From contig CAVSLS010000052.1 in NCBI GenBank assembly GCA_963728845.1, positions 315,399 to 379,398 on the forward strand: a DNA stretch of 64,000 bases, written 5' to 3'. The position numbers were made by a program, and so were the translations under genes. Under the pieces are notes generated by a model that searched no databases, was not told where the DNA came from, and saw only the letters and a program-made list of their open reading frames with translations. Source of the stretch: Bog-473 sp963728845. Lineage in GTDB: Bacteria > Actinomycetota > Acidimicrobiia > Acidimicrobiales > RAAP-2. This document shows positions 18,544-28,053 of the stretch, piece by piece; the first letter of the stretch is position 1; every line of letters begins with the position of its first letter.

Positions 18544-19652
18544 AAGTCCTCGTCACCGGCGGCGCCGGTTTCATCGGCTCCCACACGGCCGACCGGCTCA
18601 TCGAACTCGGTCACGAAGTCGTCATCCTCGATGCGCTGACACCGCCGGTCCATCGAGGTGGGCCGCCCGGCTATCTGAATGTCGAGGCTGATTTCTACGA
18701 GGGCGATGTCCGCAACGAAGCCCTGCTACGGAACCTCCTGCGTCGGGTGGACGCCGTGTACCACTTCGCCGCCTATCAGGACTACCTACCAGAGTTCGCG
18801 CGTTTCTCCGAGGTCAACGTGGTGTCGACCGCGCTTCTCTACCAGATCATCGTGGAAGAGCGGCTCGAGCTGGCACGGGTTGTCGTCGCCTCCTCGCAGG
18901 CCGCCATGGGAGAAGGTCTCTACCGGTGCCCCCACCACGGCGAGCAGTTGCCGGGCATGCGCTCCGAGACCACGCTCACGGCCGGCCAGTGGGACATTTC
19001 TTGCCCCGACTGTGGCGGACCGCTGGCGATGCAGGCGACACCCGAGCGCATCGCCAACCCTCAGAATCCCTATGGCATGTCCAAACTCGGCCAGGAGATG
19101 GTGGCCGTGCATCTCGGTCGCCGGTACGGAGTGCCGACCGCCGCCTTGCGCTACAGCATCGTGCAAGGCCCTCGGCAGTCCGTGTTCAACGCCTACTCGG
19201 GCGCGTGTCGGATCTTTTGCCTCCACTACCGCGAAGGCAGAGTTCCCACACTCTACGAAGATGGCCACAATATCCGGGACTACGTCAACATCGATGATGT
19301 TGTCGACGCGAACATTCTGGTCATGCAGGACGAACGCGCCATCGGAAGGGTCTTCAACGTCGGTGGTGGGGTGCCGGTGAGCACGAGGGAGTTCGCCGAC
19401 GTCGTCATGCGGCAGTACGGTTCTGAGCGCCCGGCCATCGCGCCGGGTGAGTATCGGTTCGGCGACACCCGCCACATCCTCTCCGATATCACCGCCTTGA
19501 GGACGCTCGGCTGGTCGCCGAAGCGGACACCGACAATTTCGGTGGCCGCGTACGCTGAATGGCTCGAGGACATTGCGGGACTCGATGGAATACTCGATGC
19601 AGCGAGCGTAAGCATGCGCTCCCTGGGTGTCGTGCGGAAGGTAGCTTCATGA
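18540..19652 (+). CDS. NAD-dependent sugar epimerase/dehydratase with cysteine insertion
   Basis: A 370-residue extended SDR. It begins VKVLVTGGAGFIGSHTADRL and has the catalytic YGMSK (YxxxK) motif and a VVASSQAAMGEG serine region. Between them is a 40-50 residue insertion with CPHHGEQLPG and, later, CPDCGGPL, giving three cysteines and adjacent histidines suited to bind a metal. I recall the same insertion in dTDP-L-rhamnose 4-epimerase-type SDRs, so that is my best guess; a GDP-heptose or other sugar epimerase is equally allowed by the context. GTG 18540 overlaps the preceding GT4 gene, and the stop overlaps hddC by four bases. Confidence 0.85.
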   Translation: MKVLVTGGAGFIGSHTADRLIELGHEVVILDALTPPVHRGGPPGYLNVEADFYEGDVRNEALLRNLLRRVDAVYHFAAYQDYLPEFARFSEVNVVSTALLYQIIVEERLELARVVVASSQAAMGEGLYRCPHHGEQLPGMRSETTLTAGQWDISCPDCGGPLAMQATPERIANPQNPYGMSKLGQEMVAVHLGRRYGVPTAALRYSIVQGPRQSVFNAYSGACRIFCLHYREGRVPTLYEDGHNIRDYVNIDDVVDANILVMQDERAIGRVFNVGGGVPVSTREFADVVMRQYGSERPAIAPGEYRFGDTRHILSDITALRTLGWSPKRTPTISVAAYAEWLEDIAGLDGILDAASVSMRSLGVVRKVAS

Positions 19653-20350
19653 AGGCCTTCCTGTTGGCCGCGGGGCCCGGTACCAGACTGCGGCCGATCA
19701 CAGACCGCATACCGAAGTGCCTGCTCCCCATCGGAGGGACGCCGCTGCTCGACCTCTGGCTCGACGCCCTCCATCGCGCGGGGGTCGATGAGGTGCTCAT
19801 CAACCTTCATCACCTGCCCAGCCTCGTAATCCAGCACGTACAGGCGCGACACGGGCCGCCGGACATCCGCACCGCCTTCGAGCCAGATCTCCTTGGCAGT
19901 GCGGGGACTCTCCGACACAACCAGGCCTGGGTCCAGGACGAAGAGTTCTTCCTGGCGGTCAACGCTGACAACTTGACCGACTTCGACCTGCGTTCCCTGA
20001 TCGATTTCCACCGAGGCGGTCTTGCCGAGGCAACGCTGACCGTATTCCACGCTGAACACCCGTCGCGCTGCGGTGTGGTGGACCTCGACCCTGGCGGTCT
20101 CGTCACCGGGTTCACCGAAAAGCCAACCGAGCCCACCAGCGATCTGGCCAACGCGGGCATCTATGCCTTCAATCCGACGGTGCTCCTGGATATTGACCCT
20201 ATGCCTCCTCGTGACATCGGGTACCACCTACTTCCCCGGTTGGTCGGAAGGGCACACGCTCTGCCCGTGGAGGGTTACTTCTGCGACATCGGCACTCCGG
20301 CGGCCTACCAAGAGGCCGTCCGGGACTGGCGACCCAAGGTACCCTCATGA
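19649..20350 (+). CDS. hddC: Sugar-1-phosphate nucleotidyltransferase, probably heptose-1-phosphate guanylyltransferase
   Basis: A 233-residue nucleotidyltransferase. AFLLAAGPGTRLRPITDRIP with the following PK is the nucleotide-binding signature, and NADNLTDFDL, GVVDLDPGGLVTGFTEKP and NAGIYAFNP are the sugar-phosphate and metal-binding stretches. The short length without a hexapeptide tail fits HddC/ManC-core and RmlA-like proteins of GDP-heptose pathways. It starts at ATG 19649, overlapping the SDR stop, and its own stop overlaps the kinase gene hddA by four bases. The pairing with hddA, gmhA and gmhB is the main reason for the HddC assignment; the choice of GTP over another nucleotide is inferred. 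Confidence 0.82.
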   Translation: MKAFLLAAGPGTRLRPITDRIPKCLLPIGGTPLLDLWLDALHRAGVDEVLINLHHLPSLVIQHVQARHGPPDIRTAFEPDLLGSAGTLRHNQAWVQDEEFFLAVNADNLTDFDLRSLIDFHRGGLAEATLTVFHAEHPSRCGVVDLDPGGLVTGFTEKPTEPTSDLANAGIYAFNPTVLLDIDPMPPRDIGYHLLPRLVGRAHALPVEGYFCDIGTPAAYQEAVRDWRPKVPS

Positions 20351-21337
20351 TCGTCACCCAGACTCCGCTGCGCATCGGCCTTGTCGGTGGTGGAACGGAT
20401 CTCCCCGACTACTACCTCGAGCACGGCGGTCGGGTACTCAACTGTGCCATCGACAAGTATGTCTACGTCATCGTAAAGCAGCGCTTCGACGACGACGTCT
20501 ATGTCAACTACTCGAAGAAGGAGATTGTCTCGAGCGTCGAGGATCTGCAACATGATCTCGTGCGCGAAGCCATGCTTATGACGGGGGTGAAGCACGGGGT
20601 CGAGATCACCATGCTGGCCGATATCCCATCTTCCGGTTCCGGACTTGGTTCCTCGTCGTCCGTGACGGTGGGCCTGCTCCATGCCCTCTCGACCTACCAG
20701 GGTCACCCTTTCTCCGGCGAAGAGCTCGCTGAACGGGCGTGCTCGATAGAAATTGACCTTTGCGGCAAGCGCATCGGGCGGCAGGATCAGTACATCGCCG
20801 CGCTCGGCGGTATCCGCGACCTCCGCTTCGGACCCGGGCCCCACGTGGTCGCCGACGAAATCGAGCTCTCCCCGATCGACCGCAGGGCCCTCCAGGGGCA
20901 GATCTTGCTCTTCTACACCGGCGTCACCAGGAGCGCCGACCCGATCCTCCGCGAGCAGTCGGAGAACGTCGCCACCACACTCCCGCAACTGGACTCCCTG
21001 AAAGATCTGGCGGCCACCACGAGTGAGCTCTTACGCCGTGGACACGTGGATGCCGTGGGCGGCGCAATCCGGCAGGGCTGGGAAACGAAGCGGCAGCTCG
21101 CATCGGGTGTCTCGAACGACCGGATCGACCACATGGTCGAGGAAGCGCTCATTGCGGGTGCCACGGGCGTCAAGGTGACCGGCGCCGGCGGAGGCGGGTT
21201 TCTGCTGGTCATCTGCCCACCCGAACACCGACCGCGCTGTACGCCACAGCTTGGGCACCTTGAAGGAGCTGCCGGTCGGCCTCGATCGGCTGGGATCCCG
21301 TGTGGTGCTGAACATCATGCGGGACATCTGGGCTTGA
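20347..21337 (+). CDS. hddA: D-glycero-alpha-D-manno-heptose 7-phosphate kinase, frame broken near the C-terminus
   Basis: A GHMP kinase of about 330 residues. MIVTQTPLRIGLVGGGTDLP is the typical HddA/LmbP start; the ATP loop is PSSGSGLGSSSSVTVGLL, and GAGGGGFLLV is motif 3. It phosphorylates C1 of heptose 7-phosphate in the GDP-heptose route. After CPPEH the frame drifts into a non-homologous tail ending at 21348. The +1 frame from about 21230 gives DRAVRHSLGTLKELPVGLDR and LGSRVVLNIMRDIWA, ending at 21337, the expected C-terminus. One extra C near 21228-21231 would explain it. The gene ends three bases from a convergent pyruvyltransferase gene. Confidence 0.87.
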
Positions 21338-21340
21338 GCT

Positions 21341-22651
21341 TCAGCTGACACCCGTCTTCACTGGCCGCAACGAAGGTGAAAATCGACCCTCCACGGGCGT
21401 GAGTTCGAGCACGTCGAGCAATTCCGCGAACTGGTCGTCGACCATCGCCTGCCGCGCCGCACTTCTTTCCATCAACATCGAGCAGACTTTGCTCGCCCGG
21501 TGGTCGAGTTCCTCGAATTGCTGAATCAACTGCGCCACATCGAAGGACTTTACGGGTTGGCAGAATCCGGAAAGGCCCATGTCCGCCATGAGTACGTCGC
21601 ACTTTTCGGCGTACCCGATCGACACCGTCGGCTTCCCCAACTTCAAGGCGCAGACGATGTTGTGGTAGCGAGTGGCGACGACAATGTCGACCAGGGCCGT
21701 CTGCTGCATGAGGTCACCAATGGACGTGATCGGCTCGGCGATGATCTGCGAGGGGCTGAGTCCCGGGCGCTGGGCCCACAGTGAGGTGACAATTGCCCGG
21801 ATGATCTTGGCGTCGGCGATCGGGTCGCTCGTGAGGAAGCGAATCGGGCGGCCATTGTCGACGAGCCAGAGCGCGAACTTGGTGAGCTTCTCAATGTACG
21901 ACGAGCGAATGTCGTCCGCCTGCCGCCGGTCGACATTCCGGCCGGAATAGTCCATGACGCCGATGCCGACGGTCTTGTCGTCCGCATGTCCAGTTGGCGG
22001 AGTCGGAAGAGAGAAGACAACATCGGGGTAGACGACGTCACCAGAGGTATCGATCCCCATGCGCTTCATTGCATCTCGTGACAGTGGGTCGCGGAATGAC
22101 CGGTAATAGGCCAGCCTGGCCGAGGCGGTGATGAGGACGCGCATGAAGCGCTCGTCGACGACATTGGCGCCGATGCTCACGAGCGCGACTTTGGTGCCGA
22201 ACAACCTCCCAGACGCAGAGAGGAGAAACATCAAGTACGGGGTTTTCCACGTCCGCATCGGAACGGTGGTCTCGAGGACCCCCATTCCGGGCACGATCAC
22301 GGCGTCGTGACGACGGACCCAGCGGGCGAGGTGAACGGAATCGATCGCCATCCCCAGAGCCGTGTCCGTCAGCTTTCGAGCTAGGGCCTTGACGCCAGTC
22401 GCACTCTGTTGCTCTGCGTGATGCCGGTGCAGATCAGTTGTGGGGAGGTCGTACATTGCCCGGATTAGGTCTGGACCTGTGCAGAGGGCGTCGACGGTCA
22501 CCTCGGGGTGCCGGGCTCTGAGGTACGCCAACAGAGCTTCCAACGACCCGTCATTGCCGAGATTGCCCTGCCCCAGGAGGCCGAACAGACCAACGTGCGG
22601 CGGGGCCTCGGTCCGCTTGTGGCGTCGTTTCGCGCTACGTCGCCGCGTCAC
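21341..22651 (-). CDS. Polysaccharide pyruvyl transferase family protein
   Basis: A 436-residue protein of the PF04230 type, which transfers a pyruvyl ketal from phosphoenolpyruvate onto sugars of a polysaccharide. Recognisable segments are GLFGLLGQGNLGNDGSLEAL near the start, AVIVPGMGVLE, VALVSIGANVV, the RSFRDPLSRDAMKRMG pattern and, toward the end, VATRYHNIVCALKLGKPTVS with the family's R-x-H motif. The basic N-terminus is not a signal peptide, so action is cytoplasmic on the lipid-linked unit. It is the last gene of a three-gene minus-strand group and overlaps the GT2 gene by four bases. Pyruvylation would add further negative charge to the polymer. Confidence 0.88.
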   Translation of the reverse strand: MTRRRSAKRRHKRTEAPPHVGLFGLLGQGNLGNDGSLEALLAYLRARHPEVTVDALCTGPDLIRAMYDLPTTDLHRHHAEQQSATGVKALARKLTDTALGMAIDSVHLARWVRRHDAVIVPGMGVLETTVPMRTWKTPYLMFLLSASGRLFGTKVALVSIGANVVDERFMRVLITASARLAYYRSFRDPLSRDAMKRMGIDTSGDVVYPDVVFSLPTPPTGHADDKTVGIGVMDYSGRNVDRRQADDIRSSYIEKLTKFALWLVDNGRPIRFLTSDPIADAKIIRAIVTSLWAQRPGLSPSQIIAEPITSIGDLMQQTALVDIVVATRYHNIVCALKLGKPTVSIGYAEKCDVLMADMGLSGFCQPVKSFDVAQLIQQFEELDHRASKVCSMLMERSAARQAMVDDQFAELLDVLELTPVEGRFSPSLRPVKTGVS

Positions 22652-23670
22652 GGCAGACGGGTTCCCTGACCCGCTTGGACGGAAACGGGGGGAACGGTGG
22701 GTTGACCTGACGTGTGTGTCTCGACTGGTTCAAGGGGGCGTTGCACGAATTTGGAAGTCGCTCGGTCCAGGACCCACTGAGCGAGGCTCTGGTAGCACTC
22801 GCGCCGTTCCGCTGACGACAGGGGCGCGCGCCGGATCGATGCCACGTAGCCCCAGAGGTACTCGGCCACAAGACGGGCGCTCGGATGGCGAAGCCGGCTG
22901 GCCCGACTGGGGTCGAGGAGGGCGCAACGGTCGTGCACCGACGGCGCCTTGTTGTAGGTCCGATCGGGGAAGTCGCGCCGAAAATAGAGCCATTCCGGCG
23001 TTATATGGAAGGGACCATGAAGGGCGAGCTCGCAAACGAGGACTCGGTCGGAATGGTGGTAACTGGCGTGCGGGGCAATGCGGCGCATGACGTCTGTTCT
23101 AATGACGCCGTATTCGTCGCACGCCCGGAGGATTCCTTGATTGTCGACCCTGACGAATCCGCGCACATCGGGGTCCTTGCTCTCGAACAACCCGCTGCTT
23201 CCGAACAAGATACTTCTGAACCGCTCAGGAGCGCTCGCCGAGTCTGTTGCCAGCGGGTACTCAAACGACTGGGTCACCCTCCCGGACTCGTCAATCGCCG
23301 CCTCCCATGCGTGGGCCAATACGACATCGGGGTACTCGTCGAGTGCGTCGATACAGCGTTCGAGCAGATGCTGTCCATAGACGTCGTCCGCAGCTGCCCA
23401 CTTGAACAGCTCGCCGCATGACTCTTGGAACACGAAGTCGTGATTGCGCGCAAGACCGATGTTTCGCGGCTGGCGGACGTAACGGACGCGAGAGTCTTGC
23501 TTGGCGTAGCGCTGGCACATATCGGCAGTGCCGTCGGTCGATGCGTTGTCCGAAATGATCAGCTCAAAATCCTCATAGGTCTGCCCGAGCAGGGCATCAA
23601 GAGAGTCGGCGAGGTAGTCCTCACCGTTGTAGACGGGCAGCCCGATGCTTAGGCGAGGGACCTTGTTCAC
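22648..23670 (-). CDS. Glycosyltransferase family 2 (GT-A fold)
   Basis: A 340-residue inverting glycosyltransferase. RLSIGLPVYNGEDYLADSLD, LIISDNASTDGTADMCQRYA and NIGLARNHDF are classic GT2 nucleotide-binding segments, and WAAADDVYG holds the metal-binding DD. The C-terminal part (ERRECYQSLAQWVLDRATS) is helical. It begins at ATG 23670 and overlaps the pyruvyltransferase gene by four bases, so the two are co-transcribed. It probably adds one sugar of the repeat unit; donor unknown. Confidence 0.9.
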   Translation of the reverse strand: MNKVPRLSIGLPVYNGEDYLADSLDALLGQTYEDFELIISDNASTDGTADMCQRYAKQDSRVRYVRQPRNIGLARNHDFVFQESCGELFKWAAADDVYGQHLLERCIDALDEYPDVVLAHAWEAAIDESGRVTQSFEYPLATDSASAPERFRSILFGSSGLFESKDPDVRGFVRVDNQGILRACDEYGVIRTDVMRRIAPHASYHHSDRVLVCELALHGPFHITPEWLYFRRDFPDRTYNKAPSVHDRCALLDPSRASRLRHPSARLVAEYLWGYVASIRRAPLSSAERRECYQSLAQWVLDRATSKFVQRPLEPVETHTSGQPTVPPVSVQAGQGTRLP

Positions 23671-23874
23671 GTTGCGCCGACCTCCATCCCGACTGCACGC
23701 ACGACAATGGCTCCTCTGCGGTTGTCAACAGCGAGCCACGGCCCGCCACGCTCCACCCCATCGCTAAGAGTCCGTACGAATGTCCACTGATACGCCCGAA
23801 GGCCCGCGATCACGACGAGCATCGGAATCTGGCCTGCTCAGTACGTCCACACGGCTGGAAGTCCTGGGGCCGAG

Positions 23875-25098
23875 TCACACCAGCTGGTCGGCGGCGTCGG
23901 TGGGCTCCAGAAGGAAACGGTAGAGCCGAGGGACGACGTGATCGGCGTCGAAGTCACGACGGAATCGTTCGGAGGCGGCGGCCGATGCCTTCAGGCGTGC
24001 CGGCTCGCATCCCAGAAGATCGATCAGAACCGCGGCGGCTTGGACCGGGTCATCAAGAGGCCAATACCTCCCCTCGACGCCGTCGTCGAAGAGCTCGGCG
24101 ATCGGGCCGATATTCCCCGCCACGATGGGAAGACCAGCCGCCATGGACTCGATAATTGCCAGAGACGACGACTCGGAGTACGACGCATGGACACAGGCCC
24201 GGTAGCCCGGAAGGAGGGTTCGAACATCGGGCCGAAATCCTCGGAGGCGAACTTGATCGTCGAGGCCCAGTGCACTGATTTGCCGGACGAGTTCGTCGTG
24301 GAGCGGACCCTGACCGAAGACATCAAGCGTGAAGGTCTGCCCCGCCGCCCGCGTCTCTGCCAAGACCTCGAGGATGTAGCGGTGGTTCTTGACAACGTCG
24401 AGATTGCCGACGGTGACGAGATCCCCGAAGGGATCGGAGATCACCGGCGCGGGATTCAACGACGCCACGAAATTGAAGATGACCGTTGCGGGAACCGCCG
24501 CGGCCTCCGGAAACCAACCGAGGAGCGCCTCTCGCGCCCACGTGGAGACATAGACGATGCCGTCGACCTGGGGAATTACCTCGAGCTCCGTCCGCCGGAT
24601 CCGCTGGAACACGATCCCGCCACGTGCGATCTGCTCTTTGTCGGCCCACTCGTCGGATTGTGAGATCCGGAAGTGGACGACCAGGATGACCCGCTGGTGT
24701 CGCCCCTGCCGTGCCCTCAATGCTGCTCGTGCCGCCGGCGGGTCTTGGGCATAGACGATGCAGTCGCCGAGCCCGGCAAGTCGTCGGCGCAACGCTTGGT
24801 ACAGGAACACCTCATGCCAATATCGGTACCAGACCACCCCGGCAGAACGGCTGCACCGTTCGACGACCCGGCGTAGTCCGAAGACCGGTGCCGCCAGCGC
24901 CCGGAACCACGAGAAGGGCGTGACCACCGGGGCGTCCACCCCGACCCTCCCCAGGTACTGACGAAGCTGTCGAACGTGTGTGTGCACGCCAGTAATGCCT
25001 TCCTCCCGGAGCATGGAGGCGATGATCAACGGCCGGGGAGGCCCAGGAGGGGCATCGACACACGCCACTTCGGCCGGGGCGACGTCGGTTCGTTTCAT
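23875..25098 (-). CDS. Glycosyltransferase family 4 (GT-B fold)
   Basis: About 407 residues from ATG 25098. The acceptor half starts PRPLIIASMLREEGITGVHT and the donor half has LVTVGNLDVVKNHRYILEVL, LDVFGQGPLHDELVRQ, VRLRGFRPDVRTLLPGYRAC and SESSSLAIIESMAAGLPIVA, the standard GT4 series. The frame is open to 25194, but the extra 32 residues have no family resemblance. A 204-base gap with no recognisable gene separates it from the downstream GT2, so co-transcription is likely but not forced. Role: addition of one sugar to the repeat unit or to a side branch. Confidence 0.88.
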   Translation of the reverse strand: MKRTDVAPAEVACVDAPPGPPRPLIIASMLREEGITGVHTHVRQLRQYLGRVGVDAPVVTPFSWFRALAAPVFGLRRVVERCSRSAGVVWYRYWHEVFLYQALRRRLAGLGDCIVYAQDPPAARAALRARQGRHQRVILVVHFRISQSDEWADKEQIARGGIVFQRIRRTELEVIPQVDGIVYVSTWAREALLGWFPEAAAVPATVIFNFVASLNPAPVISDPFGDLVTVGNLDVVKNHRYILEVLAETRAAGQTFTLDVFGQGPLHDELVRQISALGLDDQVRLRGFRPDVRTLLPGYRACVHASYSESSSLAIIESMAAGLPIVAGNIGPIAELFDDGVEGRYWPLDDPVQAAAVLIDLLGCEPARLKASAAASERFRRDFDADHVVPRLYRFLLEPTDAADQLV

Positions 25099-25380
25099 TG
25101 CTGCGCAGAGCGTTCCGTCGCAGCCCCTGATACCTCGGAGCGGGGTCCCAGGAGATGGCCCCAACATCCTCAACCGACAGACCTTGCACCCCAATGATCC
25201 CAGGTCAGGGCCGGAAACCAGATCATCCGGAAGGTATCAGCGTCCGTCCTCGTGGCTCCTAGCTCTGGGCATTCTGTTTTTGGCGGCCCGACAACCTTCA
25301 ACCAATGCACCCCTGCCGGAACAACCCGACGTCATGGATCCCAGCGGTCCTGCGTCTGGGGTTCGGTGGCCATTGGAGCT

Positions 25381-26946
25381 GTGTCCGTGGCTGCTAACGG
25401 TGTTGGCATCATTGAAACCCCTGAGATGGAGTCGCGCCGCGCAACGAGGTCATGGCGGCATACCCGTCACACGCGTCGGAGACTTGGCTGGGGCGTCGCC
25501 GATCAGGCTGTGTCGAGTCTGACCAATTTCGCGGTGAATATCTACATCGTCCGCCATCTGGGGGCGGTGCAGTACGGAGCCTTCGCCCTCGCCTACGTGA
25601 CCTATGGCTTCGTACTGCAGGCGTCACGAGGCCTTGCCACCGACCCGCTGCTGGTCAGGTACAGCGGCAAAGACGTCCCGACTTGGCGTCGAGCCGTTTC
25701 GAGCGCGGCCGGGACGGCCACGCTCGTCGGGCTCGTCGGGGGTGGCCTGGTGCTCCTCATGGCCGCAATTCTCAGCGGGCCGACCAGAATGGCCTTTCTT
25801 GCCCTCGGAATTACCCTGCCGCTCCTCATGTTGCAAGACAGCTGGCGGTTCGCCTTCTTCGCGCTCGGGCGCGGCAGTCAGGCGTTCCTGAACGACACGG
25901 TATGGGCGGTCGGTCTCGTCATCGCCCTGGTGTACCTCCGCTATGCCGGGCTCTCAAACGTGTTCTGGTACGTCTTCGCCTGGGGTGCCGCCGCGGGAAT
26001 GGGAGCAGCGGGCGGACTGCTGCAGACGAGGGTCTTGCCCAAGGTGTCCGGCGCGCGAGAGTGGCTGTCCCGCCAGCGCGACCTCGGGTTTCGCTATCTC
26101 GTCGAAGGCACCTCGTACAGCGCCGCGGGCCTGTTACGGAACTACGGCATCGGCCTCATTCTGGGGTTGACGGCGCTTGGCTATATCCAGGCGGCCAACA
26201 CGTTGATGGGCCCCTTCCAGGTCATTCTCTACGGAATGGCCCTGGCCGCGCTGCCCGAGGCCATCCGAATCCTGGAACGTTCGACGAGACAGATGATGCT
26301 CTTTTGCGTGTTCTGCAGCGTCGGACTCACTCTGGTCGCCCTTGCGTGGGGCATCACGCTCTTGGTCGCACTTCCGAGAGGGCTCGGGCAATGGTTGCTT
26401 GGCCCGATTTGGAGACCCACCTACGAGCTCGTCCTCCCGATGACCCTCTTCATGATGGGCGGATGCGTCAGTGCTGGCGCAGCGACCTACATGCGTGCCC
26501 TCGGAGCGGCGCGCCGGAGCGTGCGCGCCGCGATCTTCACGTCGATCTCCTTTCTCGTTGGCTCCCTGGTGGGCGCCGCTGAGGGAGGAGCCGTCGGAGC
26601 TGTGCTCGGCGCCGCCGCCGCCTCGTTTCTCGGATCGTTCGTCTATTGGTTGCAACTGCGCGCGACGCTGCGGGAGACGCATGGCATACCCATTCCCGAG
26701 CGGCCTCTCGCGACCGACCCCGAGAGCTCCTTGCGGACGAGTGCTGGGCCCAGTGGCGCAGCGATCGATGTCCAGTCCCAGGCTCGTGCGGGCGAGGTCG
26801 CGCAAGGCGGCCCACCCGCACAACGCTTGGTAGCCGTGCGACGACGGCTCCTCACGAATGCCCGTCTTCTCGTTGCGGTCTCGCCGCCCGATCCATGGTC
26901 AGCGGCACAGCCGCCGGGCAAATCACCCAAGAAGGATTTGACGTAG
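25381..26946 (+). CDS. Wzx-type oligosaccharide flippase
   Basis: About 521 residues, a MATE/MOP-superfamily polysaccharide transporter with some 12-14 predicted membrane segments. It opens WGVADQAVSSLTNFAVNIYI then VRHLGAVQYGAFALAYVTYG, the usual first helix pair of this family. Such proteins flip the finished polyprenyl-linked repeat unit to the outer face. The last 70 residues are hydrophilic and low in complexity (KSPKKDLT end), an unusually long tail. GTG 25381 has GGAG two bases short of ideal spacing; ATG 25426 is an alternative. It is divergent from the GT4 gene and followed by a regulator and the chain-length genes. Confidence 0.87.
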   Translation: MSVAANGVGIIETPEMESRRATRSWRHTRHTRRRLGWGVADQAVSSLTNFAVNIYIVRHLGAVQYGAFALAYVTYGFVLQASRGLATDPLLVRYSGKDVPTWRRAVSSAAGTATLVGLVGGGLVLLMAAILSGPTRMAFLALGITLPLLMLQDSWRFAFFALGRGSQAFLNDTVWAVGLVIALVYLRYAGLSNVFWYVFAWGAAAGMGAAGGLLQTRVLPKVSGAREWLSRQRDLGFRYLVEGTSYSAAGLLRNYGIGLILGLTALGYIQAANTLMGPFQVILYGMALAALPEAIRILERSTRQMMLFCVFCSVGLTLVALAWGITLLVALPRGLGQWLLGPIWRPTYELVLPMTLFMMGGCVSAGAATYMRALGAARRSVRAAIFTSISFLVGSLVGAAEGGAVGAVLGAAAASFLGSFVYWLQLRATLRETHGIPIPERPLATDPESSLRTSAGPSGAAIDVQSQARAGEVAQGGPPAQRLVAVRRRLLTNARLLVAVSPPDPWSAAQPPGKSPKKDLT

Positions 26947-27330
26947 TGCTCTTGCACCGTGGGGTGGTCCTGGTCGGCCCGGGTCCAGACGCTCCGAGCA
27001 CCGGGGCACGACGGCTCCCTTCGCCCGCCGGAGCCCCGGGGGTCCACCCGCATTAGACGTTCCTGGACGGAACGTCGTTCATCGGTGACTGGCTCCGGAG
27101 ACGACATCGGCGAAGCAGCCCAGGTCATCGCATTGAACGATCGATTTGCCCAAGGGACAGTCCCGCAATTGACGGACAAACGTCCCGCATCCGTTGTATC
27201 TGCCGCCACCCTCCGAACTCTGTATAGCCATCGGGTTCAATGACGCGTCGTGGGAAGACCACCCGCTTCATCCGGGCCTCTAGAACCAATCACATCTACC
27301 ACGGGATCCCTCGCCGTGCTCAACAACGAC
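26947..27330. other. Intergenic region before the second LuxR-type regulator
   Basis: No gene seen. A weak promoter-like pair, TTGACG at 27169-27174 and TTGTAT about 19 bases on, points toward the regulator; another possible -10 (TATAGC) lies near 27221. None is convincing. In-frame starts as early as 27250 exist for the following gene. Confidence 0.3.
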
Positions 27331-28053
27331 ATGCCTCAGTCTTCGGAAGTGGTCACCTGGTCGGATGGCCTCTCGATTGACGGTTCACAGATCTCCGTCA
27401 TCGTCGTTGCCACCGAACGGCTCTTTCGCCTCGGGTTGGCCGGGCTTCTCAGCGAAGACCGTCGTCTGAATGTCATCGGGGTCTCCGACGGCGAAGCCGA
27501 CCTCCTCGAGCTCTGTAAGTCGACTTCTGTCGACGTTGTCCTGCTGGACATCCAGCTGTCACGCAGCGACACGATCGATCTGGTGCACTTGATCGCTTCA
27601 GAGTACCCACACACCAAGATTCTGGTCCTGACGTCCAACGCTGACTGGCGAGTCCGCCCCACCATGATTGCGGGTGCCGCCGGTGTCCTGCTGAAGGACA
27701 CCTCCCCCGAGGCAATCAGAGCTGCCGTCGTCTCCGTCTACTTGGGTGATCAGGTGCTCTGCAACGAGGCCGCCCGATGGGTCCTCGGCGAAGAGCCTTC
27801 AACTCATCTGACGCAACGGGAGTCGGACGTGCTCCGGATGGTCGCGCAAGGTGCAAACAACTCGGAGATCGCCGCGCAACTGAAGCTCGGTCAGAAGACG
27901 GTCCGCAACTACGTCAGCCGGCTGTATCACAAGCTTGACCTGACCAACCGCGCGCAAATCGCAACGTATCTAGCGCAAAACGACATGATGCGCTCCGGCA
28001 GCCGGGCTGACTCGGCACCGGTTGAGAACGAGACCTCGGTCCACTGCCAGTGA
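27331..28053 (+). CDS. NarL/FixJ-type response regulator
   Basis: About 240 residues from ATG 27331 (GTG 27250 also in frame). The receiver domain has ISVIVVATERLFRLGLAGLL, a phospho-acceptor aspartate in VDVVLLDIQLS, and GAAGVLLKDTS with the conserved lysine. The LuxR HTH is LTQRESDVLRMVAQGANNSE, then IAAQLKLGQKTVRNYVSRLY. The first acidic pair of the receiver pocket is replaced (VATE), so classic phosphorylation is uncertain. No partner kinase is adjacent. The stop overlaps the first chain-length gene (GTGA), so regulator and assembly genes share a transcript, which argues for direct or feedback control of export. Confidence 0.88.
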   Translation: MPQSSEVVTWSDGLSIDGSQISVIVVATERLFRLGLAGLLSEDRRLNVIGVSDGEADLLELCKSTSVDVVLLDIQLSRSDTIDLVHLIASEYPHTKILVLTSNADWRVRPTMIAGAAGVLLKDTSPEAIRAAVVSVYLGDQVLCNEAARWVLGEEPSTHLTQRESDVLRMVAQGANNSEIAAQLKLGQKTVRNYVSRLYHKLDLTNRAQIATYLAQNDMMRSGSRADSAPVENETSVHCQ

